Positions 8,649 through 16,367 of a stretch of DNA of 64,000 nt are shown here, piece by piece. Both the position numbers and the translations under genes were made by a program. The notes beneath the pieces are model-generated. The model saw nothing but the letters and a program-made list of their open reading frames with translations. It did not search any database and was not told the origin of the DNA. This DNA is from Candidatus Aegiribacteria sp. MLS_C (GTDB lineage Bacteria > Fermentibacterota > Fermentibacteria > Fermentibacterales > JCC-6): NCBI GenBank assembly GCA_002030045.1, contig LQBI01000024.1, positions 271,467 through 335,466 of the forward strand. Direction: 5' to 3'. Each line of letters opens with the position of its first letter. Within the stretch, counting starts at the first letter, position 1.

Positions 8649-10340
8649 TCAGATCAGAACGATGCACAGCACCGCCAGGCCTATCACGAACCAAAGGAGG
8701 TACCTGGACAGTATACCGTTGTGCATGAAGGAGAAAACGATCCCGAAACCGGCCGCTATCTTCTGCAGGACCTCGTAGAGGTCGAACAGCTTCTTCTCCG
8801 CCAGCCGGTATATGACCTTCAGGATGCCGATTTCCCTTATCGTCCTGTAGAAGTCCACTCCCGAGACCCTCATGTCCGGGTTCTTCTCCAGGGTTTCCCC
8901 TCCGATGAAAGGTGCCACGATCCTGGCTTTTCTGATGGAGCCCGAGAGGTATATGAGGTATCCTATCACCAGACCTGCCAGCAGCACCAGTGTCGCCGGT
9001 CCCGACTGCCATATGCCCGGCATGTGGAGCTCTCCTCCGACGCCGGGTCTGAAGTAATCGGCGAAGGGGATCTTCCATGCGATCACGCCGAGGCCGATGC
9101 AGAGAAGTGAAAGGACGGCCAGTGGAAGGATCGTGAAGAAGCCGGTCTTCTCCCTGCTTTCGATCACCTCCCTTGATATCTGCGAGGGCTGCCCGAGGAA
9201 GACGCTGTGCACGAGTTTCATGAAACTCGCCAGTGTGAGGGCGCTACCCAGCATGGCGGCTACCAGCCACACCACCCACAGAGTACCTCCTCCGGATATC
9301 ACTCCCTGGTACAGCATCCATTTTGATGCGAAACCGTTGAAGGGCGGTACTCCGGATATGGAGAGCGAGGCTATCAGGAACGCGGCGAACACCATGGGCA
9401 TGGCCTTCACGAGACCGCCAAGCCTGGCAAGGTCGGAGGTACCCGTCCTTCTCTCAACCTCCCCGCCGGCCAGGAACAGGCTGGACTTGTATATGGTGTT
9501 GTTGAACATGTGGAACAGCGCACCCGCGATGCCCACCGGGTTCCCGGTCCCGATGCCCAGTACCATGTAACCGACCTGGCTCACGGCGTGGTAACCGAGG
9601 AGGCGCTTGAGATCGTGCTGGACCAGCGCCATCATCACCGCCGCCATGATCGTTACGCTTCCCAGCGCCATGAGTACGGTGTTCATGGCAGGCGTCATCA
9701 CGAAAACCTCGAGGGTCACCCTGGCCAGGAAGTAGATCCCCAGCAGCTTGTCGAGGGATGCCGGAAGGAATGCGGTTACCGGAACAGGTGCATCCCTTGC
9801 GGTATCCGGAAGCCATGTATGGAACGGCATCGCCCCTGCCTTCGCGAAGGCCGCGGACGCCAGGCACAGATAGGCTATTACCGAACCGGTGGTGTCGAGC
9901 TGGATGCCCATTCCGGCGAAGGGAAGCCTGAGGAAGCCGGGCAGTCCGGTGGAACCGTACCTGATGCTCCAGATAAGTACTATCCCCAGAAGCAGAAGCA
10001 CGTCTGTTCCACCTATGATGGCAAGCGACTTCCTGGCTGACTCGGGAGTGCCCTCCTCCCTGCCGAATCCGATGAGGAGATAGAGCATGAGACCCAGGAA
10101 TCCCCACAGTACAAGGAGCAGAAGGAAGTTGGCCGAGAACAGGATCCCGAGGGTGGCCAGGAAGGTGGCCAGGATGTAGATGTAATACCTCCAGAGACCC
10201 TTCCTCCCGCTCATGTGCCTGAAGGAGTACACAACCGTGAATACGAAGAACATTGCGGCGAAAACGGCGCAGACAACTGACAGAGGGGTGCTTGCGAAGT
10301 AGCCGCCGGGGTTCTTCAGAGCATCGATCAGGTACTTCAT
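8649..10340 (-). CDS. NuoL/HycC-family antiporter-like subunit
   Basis: This 563-residue polytopic protein is a second ND5-type subunit. It has AKAGAMPFHTWLPDTA with the conserved helix 7 lysine, SLDKLLGIYFLARV, and RLLGYHAVSQVGYMVLG. The C-terminal 130 residues carry a loop with FIGGETLEKNPDM and a last membrane anchor, resembling HyfB/EchA-type extensions more than MnhD. With mnhD it would give the complex two large antiporter-like subunits. It overlaps the large hydrogenase gene by four bases. Confidence 0.92.
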   Translation of the reverse strand: MKYLIDALKNPGGYFASTPLSVVCAVFAAMFFVFTVVYSFRHMSGRKGLWRYYIYILATFLATLGILFSANFLLLLVLWGFLGLMLYLLIGFGREEGTPESARKSLAIIGGTDVLLLLGIVLIWSIRYGSTGLPGFLRLPFAGMGIQLDTTGSVIAYLCLASAAFAKAGAMPFHTWLPDTARDAPVPVTAFLPASLDKLLGIYFLARVTLEVFVMTPAMNTVLMALGSVTIMAAVMMALVQHDLKRLLGYHAVSQVGYMVLGIGTGNPVGIAGALFHMFNNTIYKSSLFLAGGEVERRTGTSDLARLGGLVKAMPMVFAAFLIASLSISGVPPFNGFASKWMLYQGVISGGGTLWVVWLVAAMLGSALTLASFMKLVHSVFLGQPSQISREVIESREKTGFFTILPLAVLSLLCIGLGVIAWKIPFADYFRPGVGGELHMPGIWQSGPATLVLLAGLVIGYLIYLSGSIRKARIVAPFIGGETLEKNPDMRVSGVDFYRTIREIGILKVIYRLAEKKLFDLYEVLQKIAAGFGIVFSFMHNGILSRYLLWFVIGLAVLCIVLI

Positions 10341-11521
10341 CTGACCCCCATCCTCCGTTTTATCCTATCGGTCTTCTCCCTGCTGAGCTGGATGAGGTCC
10401 TTGCCGCCGTAGAGAATCCTGCCCCCCGTGTCCTTGACCGCTATCCTCTCGGTGCAGCAGTAGCATGGATCAATGGCGGCCAGGATTATCGTGGCATCGG
10501 ATATGGTCTCACCCTGTACCGTAGCCTTGTAAGTGGGGAGGTTCATGAAGGTCGGAGCCCTCACCTTGTGCCTGACCGGCCTGTTGGTCCCGTCGCTCTT
10601 GACGTAGTGGAAGGTCTCGCCCCTGGGGGCCTCTATATGGCCTATGCCTTCGCCCGGAGGGACGTCCTTGATGTTGGCGTCTATCTCTCCTCCGGGAAGA
10701 TGCTCGAGGCAGAACCTCATGATCTTCGCGGACTCGAACATCTCCAGGATCCTCACCACTGCCTTGTCGAAAACGTCACCGTTGCTGGTGACGATCATGT
10801 CCCACTCCATCTCCTGGTAGGCACCGTAGGGCGAATCCTTCCTCACGTCACGGGCGACACCGGAAGCCCGGGAGGTGGGACCAAGGGCGCTGAAATCTAT
10901 GGCTTCCTGGTAGGTCATCACGCCCACCCCCTTGAGCCTGGCGTGCAGCACCGGATCGTCAAGGACAGCTTTCTTCAGCATGTCCAGCGTGGGCAGGATG
11001 GATTCGATCTTCCTGATACATATGGGGATGTCCTCCGGCTTGATATCCCTTCTGACCCCCCCGGGCTTGAACATGGCGTAGTTGTTCCTGTTGCCGGACA
11101 GGATCTCCATCACGTCGAGGATCTCCTCCCTCAGCTTCCAGGCCCACATGTAAACCGTGTTGTAGCCCAGGAAATGCCCGGCCAGACCCAGCCAGAGCAG
11201 ATGGGAATGGATCCGCTCGCCCTCGGCGATGATGGTTCTGATGTACTTGGCGCGAATGGGCACTTCCATGGGGAAGACGTCCTCGACCGCCCTGGTATAC
11301 GCGAAGGGATGGCTTGTGGAACAGATGCCGCATATCCTCTCGACGACGAACGTGCTGTTCTCGAATGTCTTCATCTCGGAGAGCTTCTCGATGCCCCTGT
11401 GGTTGTATCCTATTCGGACGTCTATGTCGACGACGGTCTCACCCTCGACCGTCAGGGTGAAGAGCTCGGGTTCCTCCTGAAGAGGATGGTACGGGCCGAT
11501 GGGAATTATCGTCCTGCCCAT
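10337..11521 (-). CDS. Group 4 membrane [NiFe] hydrogenase large subunit
   Basis: This 394-residue catalytic subunit keeps all four nickel ligands: C64 and C67 in RICGICSTSH, and C353 and C356 in DPCYCCTER. This separates it from NuoD and from Mbx/Mbs-type subunits, which lack them. A 35-residue tail follows the arginine of the second motif, as expected for a precursor cut by the HycI-type protease in the same cluster. The start ATG at 11521 follows the NuoC-like stop by one base and has GGGGAG six bases upstream. An open frame extends further upstream without homology. The reaction is H2 oxidation or proton reduction at the membrane. Confidence 0.95.
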   Translation of the reverse strand: MGRTIIPIGPYHPLQEEPELFTLTVEGETVVDIDVRIGYNHRGIEKLSEMKTFENSTFVVERICGICSTSHPFAYTRAVEDVFPMEVPIRAKYIRTIIAEGERIHSHLLWLGLAGHFLGYNTVYMWAWKLREEILDVMEILSGNRNNYAMFKPGGVRRDIKPEDIPICIRKIESILPTLDMLKKAVLDDPVLHARLKGVGVMTYQEAIDFSALGPTSRASGVARDVRKDSPYGAYQEMEWDMIVTSNGDVFDKAVVRILEMFESAKIMRFCLEHLPGGEIDANIKDVPPGEGIGHIEAPRGETFHYVKSDGTNRPVRHKVRAPTFMNLPTYKATVQGETISDATIILAAIDPCYCCTERIAVKDTGGRILYGGKDLIQLSREKTDRIKRRMGVR

Positions 11522-11522
11522 G

Positions 11523-11996
11523 TCAGACTCCCCTTGTCCTGTCGGCCTTCTCGTCCCACTCCTCATAGTCCTGACGGAGCGGATAGACACCTTCCGGCCA
11601 GTTGTCCGCCAGGAGCAGTCTCCTGGGGTCGGGATGACCGGTGAAGGTGATCCCGAGAAGTTCGCTCATCTCCCTCTCGATCCAGTTGAGGGCCTCGATG
11701 TCCTTTCCCAGCGAATCCATTACCGGATGCTCCCTGTCGATCAGCACCCTCAGAGAGATGAGGAGGTTTATGTCCTCGACGATGAAATGGTAGAGGATCT
11801 CGATGTTGGGCGGCATGTCGGTCCCGGACGCTATGTTGAACCTTGCGCCCAGGTTCCTGAACAGGTACGTTCCGATCCTTACCATCGATTCCGGCCTTAC
11901 GGTGATGTAGACCCTGGAATGCGACTTGTCGTAGAGGTCCAGTATATCCTCGTGGAAACGGCTTGTGAAATCCAGAAGTACTTCTTCTCTTGTCAT
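11523..11996 (-). CDS. NuoC-like 30 kDa subunit (MbhK / HycE N-terminal type)
   Basis: This 157-residue protein matches the NADH dehydrogenase 30-kDa subunit family. The fingerprint lies in ALNWIEREMSELLGITFTGH followed by DPRRLLLADNWPEGVYPLR. In group 4 hydrogenases it forms the peripheral arm with the large subunit. It overlaps the NuoB-like gene by four bases. Confidence 0.94.
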   Translation of the reverse strand: MTREEVLLDFTSRFHEDILDLYDKSHSRVYITVRPESMVRIGTYLFRNLGARFNIASGTDMPPNIEILYHFIVEDINLLISLRVLIDREHPVMDSLGKDIEALNWIEREMSELLGITFTGHPDPRRLLLADNWPEGVYPLRQDYEEWDEKADRTRGV

Positions 11997-12418
11997 TGGG
12001 AGCCGCCCACCCTTTCGATAAGTTTCACGACGCCGGCAATTATCGCTTCGGGCTTTGGAGGACAGCCGGGAATGTAGACATCCACCGGAATTATCTGGTC
12101 AAGGGGCTGCGGGCAATTGTAACTGTCCTTGAAGATCCCCCTGGACGCCGCGCAGGTGCCTATGGCGACCACGAGACAGGGTTTTGGAACCTGTTCCCAC
12201 AGGGCCTTCAATCTCTCCACCGACATCCTGTTGCCGGAACCGGTTACCAGCAGTACGTCCGCATGCTTGATGCTCCCCGCAAGCAGCATGCCGAACCTTT
12301 CTATGTCGAACCTGGGGGTAAGACAGTCCAGCGTCTCGATATCGCAGTTGTTGCAGCTTCCCGTCGAGAGGTGGAAGACCCAGGGGGATTTCAGGAGCGC
12401 TTTAAGCTTCAGGCTCAT
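11993..12418 (-). CDS. Hydrogenase small subunit (NuoB/MbhJ/EchC-like)
   Basis: This 141-residue Fe-S subunit carries the four ligands of the proximal [4Fe-4S] cluster: Cys in STGSCNNCDIE, Cys in IGTCAASRG and Cys in YIPGCPPKPE. It is short, as in MbhJ and EchC, without the extra clusters of soluble hydrogenases. It passes electrons between the ferredoxin subunit and the nickel site. Confidence 0.95.
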   Translation of the reverse strand: MSLKLKALLKSPWVFHLSTGSCNNCDIETLDCLTPRFDIERFGMLLAGSIKHADVLLVTGSGNRMSVERLKALWEQVPKPCLVVAIGTCAASRGIFKDSYNCPQPLDQIIPVDVYIPGCPPKPEAIIAGVVKLIERVGGSQ

Positions 12419-12438
12419 GACGGTGCAGCCTTACCCTT

Positions 12439-13350
12439 CTATATGCCATTCAACGCCAGCACGACGGCGGCTGTTGCCAGGACCGTCATCGGTCCCCAGA
12501 AGAACCTGACGGCCTGGTCGATACGGACCCTGGGATTCGTGTTGCGTATAACCGTTATCAGGGCTACGATCCCGACGTATTCCAATAAGGTCCAGAGGAT
12601 GTTGATCCCGTTCAGACGCATTCCACCGAAGAACAGGATGATCAGGAAGAAAGGAAGCGTGAACAGGAGCATGTTCTTCATCAGCCTGAAGACTGCCAGG
12701 CCCGGTCCGGAGTATTCCACCAGCGGCCCTTCCACTATCTCGGTCTCGGCCTCCGGTATGTCGAAGGGGACCAGGGCCAGTTTGGCCTGGACGCACAGCA
12801 GCGCGACTATCAGTGCGATTATACCTGACAGGTGGCCGGCAGTTATGCCGTCTGACTGATTCTCTATTATTCCACTGATGCTCAGGTCTCCCGCCCATAT
12901 CACAGGTACCAGAGTAGCAAGGATGAACGGAAGCTCGTAGGCCATCACCAGCTTCATCTCCCTGGAGGCGCCCAGGCTCGCCAGCGGGTTCCTCGAGGCG
13001 AAGCCCCCCAGTATGATGCTCAGGGAAGGTACAGTGAGCAGGTAGATGGCAACGATCCAGTCACCCATGAAGCCGCCTTCGAAGAACTGGTTGACCCAGA
13101 AAAGAGTTGCCGCCGCCACGACTCCGGCGAGACCTATGACCGGTGCCATCAGGAAGGTCCCCCTGGATGCCCCCGCGGGGATTACCGTCTCCTTTCCAAG
13201 CAGCTTGACGATATCAATGAAGGGCTGAAGGAACGGGGGGCCGACCCTGTACTGCACTCTGGCGGTAACCTTCCTGTCGATCCAGCTGGTGACCAGGCCC
13301 AGGGCCGCGGTGGCTGCGAAACCGAACACGATGAGGTATACGAAAGTCAT
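12439..13350 (-). CDS. NuoH-like membrane anchor subunit (MbhM/EchB/HycD)
   Basis: This 303-residue polytopic protein has ARVQYRVGPPFLQPFIDIVK, the NuoH/HycD cytoplasmic loop, and LVPFDIPEAETEIVEGPLVE, the acidic loop next to the quinone-site equivalent. The start is ATG at 13350 (MTFVYLIVFGF), which overlaps the preceding ferredoxin gene by four bases (ATGA). A longer open frame reaches 13791, but its extra residues are out-of-frame ferredoxin sequence. Confidence 0.94.
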   Translation of the reverse strand: MTFVYLIVFGFAATAALGLVTSWIDRKVTARVQYRVGPPFLQPFIDIVKLLGKETVIPAGASRGTFLMAPVIGLAGVVAAATLFWVNQFFEGGFMGDWIVAIYLLTVPSLSIILGGFASRNPLASLGASREMKLVMAYELPFILATLVPVIWAGDLSISGIIENQSDGITAGHLSGIIALIVALLCVQAKLALVPFDIPEAETEIVEGPLVEYSGPGLAVFRLMKNMLLFTLPFFLIILFFGGMRLNGINILWTLLEYVGIVALITVIRNTNPRVRIDQAVRFFWGPMTVLATAAVVLALNGI

Positions 13351-13889
13351 GCCCTGCTCCTGTCCCAGTGGGTCGAGTGGACCACGAGCCGGTTGCCCAG
13401 ATGGAAGATGTTCTCTCCCTCCATGTCCTCGTCGGCGAGCGCCAGGGCTCCGTAGGGACAGGTGGGGATGCAGGTGTAGTCTCCGCGGTCCTGGCAGTAG
13501 TCGCATATGTTGGACATCCTGGGAAGTATCTCGGGGTATATCGTACCGTAGGGGCAGGCGTGGGAACAGGACCTGCACGCCACGCATCTGACCGTGTGCC
13601 TCACCAGGGTTCCGTCCTCCTTCTTCTCCAGGGCATCCTTCGGACAGGCGTTGACGCAATGAGGTTCCTCGCACTGTCTGCATACGAGGGCGTAGGTGGC
13701 CAGCTCGATGAGAGAGATGACCCCGTTGTTCCAGGGATGGTAGAAGTAGCTGCACTTGATAACGCATTCCTCGCACACCTCTGAACTGCATATGTCCAGA
13801 TCAATGAACAGCTTCTTTCCGCTCTCCTTCTTCCCCACTGCGTCGATGTCGCCGTGAAGCTGGTCGATGGTGGTCCTGTTCATTTCCAT
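13347..13889 (-). CDS. HycB/CooF-like polyferredoxin
   Basis: This 180-residue electron-transfer protein has several cysteine clusters: CSSEVCEECVIKC, CRQCEEPHCVNACP, CVACRSCSHACPYG and CDYCQDRGDYTCIPTCPYG. This is the four-cluster architecture of HycB/CooF/DmsB-type subunits. It lies between the flavin subunit and the membrane anchor, so it probably wires the NAD(P)H module to the hydrogenase core. Confidence 0.88.
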   Translation of the reverse strand: MEMNRTTIDQLHGDIDAVGKKESGKKLFIDLDICSSEVCEECVIKCSYFYHPWNNGVISLIELATYALVCRQCEEPHCVNACPKDALEKKEDGTLVRHTVRCVACRSCSHACPYGTIYPEILPRMSNICDYCQDRGDYTCIPTCPYGALALADEDMEGENIFHLGNRLVVHSTHWDRSRA

Positions 13890-13896
13890 GGCAGCC

Positions 13897-14712
13897 CTAT
13901 TCCCAGATGCCGGGATAATCCCGGATCATGTCGTACGTGAAGACCGGTCCGTCCTTGCAGCAGTAGTAGGGGCCAATCCTGCAGTGTCCGCACTTGCCGA
14001 AACCGCAGGACATGTTCTTCTCCATCGAGAGATAAATGTTCCTGTCCTTGATCCCGAGTTCCTGAAGCTTGAAAGTGGCGAACTTCATCATTATGGGTGG
14101 GCCGCAGACGATAGCCCTGGCTCTCGAGAAATCCACGTCGATGTCGTTCATTATGGTCGTCACGACTCCCACCGGGCCGTTCCAGGTATCGTCGCACTGG
14201 TCGACGGTGAGTTTCATGTCGAGGTCCTTACGGTCCATCCAGCTCTCCAGTTCCTTTCTGTAGAGCATCTCTTCGGGATTCCTGCAGCCTCCCCTGTAGA
14301 CCAGCTTCGATATCTGGTCCCTCATATTGAAAAGACCGTACATGAGCGTTCTTATCGGCGCCAGGCCGACGCCTCCGCCTACGACCACGATATCCTGACC
14401 GATGAACTTCGTAAGAGGGTAGCCCTTGCCGAGGGGACCCCTGAGACCCACTGTGTCACCGGGTTCCAGTTCGTGTATCGCATCGGTCACTCTGCCCACC
14501 CTGACTATGGTTATCTCCATGGTCTCGGTGTTCTGTGAATCCGAAGAGGGAGTGAACGGGGCCTCACCTACTCCCGGGACCGAGAACTCCATGAACTGTC
14601 CGGGTTTGAATGCTATCTTTTCTTTGGGCTTGAGAAGGAAAGTTTTGATGGTGGGCGTCTCTGTGGTAACTTTAAGGACCTCGGTTTCGATGGAACTGTA
14701 CGGATTCTTCAT
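13897..14712 (-). CDS. FAD/NAD(P)-binding oxidoreductase (sulfhydrogenase gamma / AsrB-like)
   Basis: This 271-residue ferredoxin reductase-like protein has an N-terminal FAD-binding barrel (FKPGQFMEFSVPGVGEAPF), a nucleotide-binding region (DIVVVGGGVGLAPIRTLMYG) and a C-terminal [2Fe-2S] site in CGFGKCGHCRIGPYYCC. This layout is that of HydG, the gamma subunit of archaeal sulfhydrogenases, and AsrB, which exchange electrons with NADPH or NADH. It is one base from its partner at 14713. The cofactor preference cannot be read here. Confidence 0.9.
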   Translation of the reverse strand: MKNPYSSIETEVLKVTTETPTIKTFLLKPKEKIAFKPGQFMEFSVPGVGEAPFTPSSDSQNTETMEITIVRVGRVTDAIHELEPGDTVGLRGPLGKGYPLTKFIGQDIVVVGGGVGLAPIRTLMYGLFNMRDQISKLVYRGGCRNPEEMLYRKELESWMDRKDLDMKLTVDQCDDTWNGPVGVVTTIMNDIDVDFSRARAIVCGPPIMMKFATFKLQELGIKDRNIYLSMEKNMSCGFGKCGHCRIGPYYCCKDGPVFTYDMIRDYPGIWE

Positions 14713-15735
14713 CTATACTTCCAGTCTTGCCAGGACTTCCCTGATGTCGATCTTCCCGGGACAGGCGGCAATGCATCTCCCGCAACCGGTGCAGGCTATC
14801 TCGCTGGCCACTTCAGGGAAGTAGTTGAACTTCTTGTCGAACCTGTTTCGCAGCCTCATCCAAAGCCTGTCCCTGGGATTCTCGCCGCCCGCAACCCTGG
14901 CGAAGTCATTTATCATGCATGAATCCCATACCCTGTACCGAGCAAGCCTTCCGTCAGCCTTCTGATCGTAGAGCAGGAAGCAGTGGCAGGTGGGACATAT
15001 GGTATTGCATGCGCCACACTCGACGCAGTCCCTGGAAGAATCCTTCCAGAGATCGGCCTCCTCGTAATTCTTCTGCATCACTCTCTTGAGCCTGTCGACC
15101 GAGGGTATCTGCTTCTCCTTGGCGTTCTTCGCTACCCGCTTCCTTATATCGTTCCTGTTCTTCTTCGCTGAATCGGCCAGTGCCTTGTCCTCTGTCTCAC
15201 CGAACATGTCCGAATGGCTCTCGACCAGTTTCCTCCCCTTCTCGCTTCCAACGGCCACGATGAAGCCGCCTTCCACGGGGGAAAGGTTGAGGTCAAACTC
15301 GGCCTCGGGCCACGGGTTCAGGTCAAGCGCGGTACAGAAACAGGTATCGCCGACTCCTGTGCAGTCGGCGGATATGATGAGCCCTTCTTTCCTGTGCCTC
15401 ATGTAGGTGGGGTCTCCGTACTCCTCGTCCATGAAGACGAAATCCAGGATCCTGAAACCCTTAAGGTCGCAGGCTTTCGCCCCGACTATGCAGGGCGGCT
15501 TGTCCTCATGCGGTACACGGGGGCTGAAACCCTCGGCCACCTTCTCCCTCCCCAGGAAGAAGAACGACTTCAGAGGATCGAAGGACCTTATCTCACCGAT
15601 GACGTAATCGGTATCGCCCTCCCGGAGCAGGGAATACCCCGTTCCCTTCCCCATGACCCTGGGAACGTATACGCGATAATCCGCCCTGAGGGATTCCAGA
15701 AGACGATCGAGATCGATTCGTTTTAGAAAAATCAT
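14713..15735 (-). CDS. Fe-S subunit (sulfhydrogenase beta / AsrA-like)
   Basis: This 340-residue protein matches the HydB/AsrA family. The N-terminal domain contains GAKACDLKGFRILDFVF and a middle cysteine stretch (DCTGVGDTCFCT). The C-terminal part holds two [4Fe-4S] motifs, DCVECGACNTICPTCHC and CTGCGRCIAACPGKID. The start ATG at 15735 is chosen because homology begins there (MIFLKRIDLDRLL). An open frame reaches 15936 but carries no family sequence. It is the first gene of the hydrogenase cluster and follows a 610-base noncoding region. A TTGACA sits at 15765-15770, close enough that the mRNA might be nearly leaderless. Confidence 0.88.
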   Translation of the reverse strand: MIFLKRIDLDRLLESLRADYRVYVPRVMGKGTGYSLLREGDTDYVIGEIRSFDPLKSFFFLGREKVAEGFSPRVPHEDKPPCIVGAKACDLKGFRILDFVFMDEEYGDPTYMRHRKEGLIISADCTGVGDTCFCTALDLNPWPEAEFDLNLSPVEGGFIVAVGSEKGRKLVESHSDMFGETEDKALADSAKKNRNDIRKRVAKNAKEKQIPSVDRLKRVMQKNYEEADLWKDSSRDCVECGACNTICPTCHCFLLYDQKADGRLARYRVWDSCMINDFARVAGGENPRDRLWMRLRNRFDKKFNYFPEVASEIACTGCGRCIAACPGKIDIREVLARLEV

Positions 15736-16345
15736 GGCAATGAAATAGACCGCGTGAAGACCTTTGTCAAGGGGCCTTCCAGACGTCATTTGATGGGTAT
15801 TCACGTCGTTTTTCATGACCCTGGGAGCCAACCTGATAACATGTTCCGGAATGTCGCGTCCGGCCCCTTCAGTATTATTTCCAGGCGTTTCGGGAAAAAT
15901 CCGGGCTTGCTGCACTGGAATGGTGCCGTCTGTCAAATTCGAGATGACCTGGTCCCGGTCTTTTTTAGTGAATCCCGAGGCCGCACGTATTCGGACCGGG
16001 ACCGGTAACGAGCTTAATGGAACAGAAGGTATTCACTCATGAGAGACATGGTTTGCTGAGCCGATCTGTCATTCATCCCTGCCATTCTCATGACAGTGAC
16101 CGTCATGGGGAACTGATACGGGGAGTATCCTCCCAGGATAGCGTGGTCCCCGGTGGAGCAGGTCCTGCCGGTCTCCCTGGAAGACAGCCTTGTTTTGTGG
16201 CGTGAGCACGGGGGGCAGCATCAACCTGGCCAGGGGGAAGACCTCCTCTCCCGCCTTCTATCCGGATGGAAGTCATGCCGTGTCCCATCCTGGTGCCGGG
16301 CCTGGAAAAAGGGACATTCCCGGATTGAGATTCCTTGATGATGTC
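15736..16345. other. 610-base intergenic region upstream of the hydrogenase cluster
   Basis: I see no convincing gene here. It holds the presumed hydrogenase promoter (TTGACA candidates on the minus strand at 15765-15770 and 15931-15936, both without a good -10 box), a 10-base inverted repeat at 15951-16003, a short CATGAC/GTCATG dyad at 16089-16107, and the outer arm of a 19-base inverted repeat at 16291-16309. It also contains whatever ends the upstream lytic transglycosylase operon. Confidence 0.6.
15951..16003. repeat. 10-base perfect inverted repeat
   Basis: GGTCCCGGTC at 15951-15960 is the exact reverse complement of GACCGGGACC at 15994-16003, with a 33-base spacer that begins with six T on the plus strand. 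It could be an RNA stem or a protein-binding dyad. Confidence 0.6.
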
Positions 16346-16367
16346 TCATTTTCCAGGCCCGGCACCA
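16291..16367. repeat. 19-base perfect inverted repeat at the end of slt
   Basis: TGGTGCCGGGCCTGGAAAA at 16291-16309 is the exact reverse complement of 16349-16367. The right arm is the last six codons of the lytic transglycosylase gene; the left arm lies 39 bases further on, past the stop. The mRNA could form a 19-bp stem with a 39-base loop. No U tract follows, so it is not a classical terminator. Confidence 0.85.
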
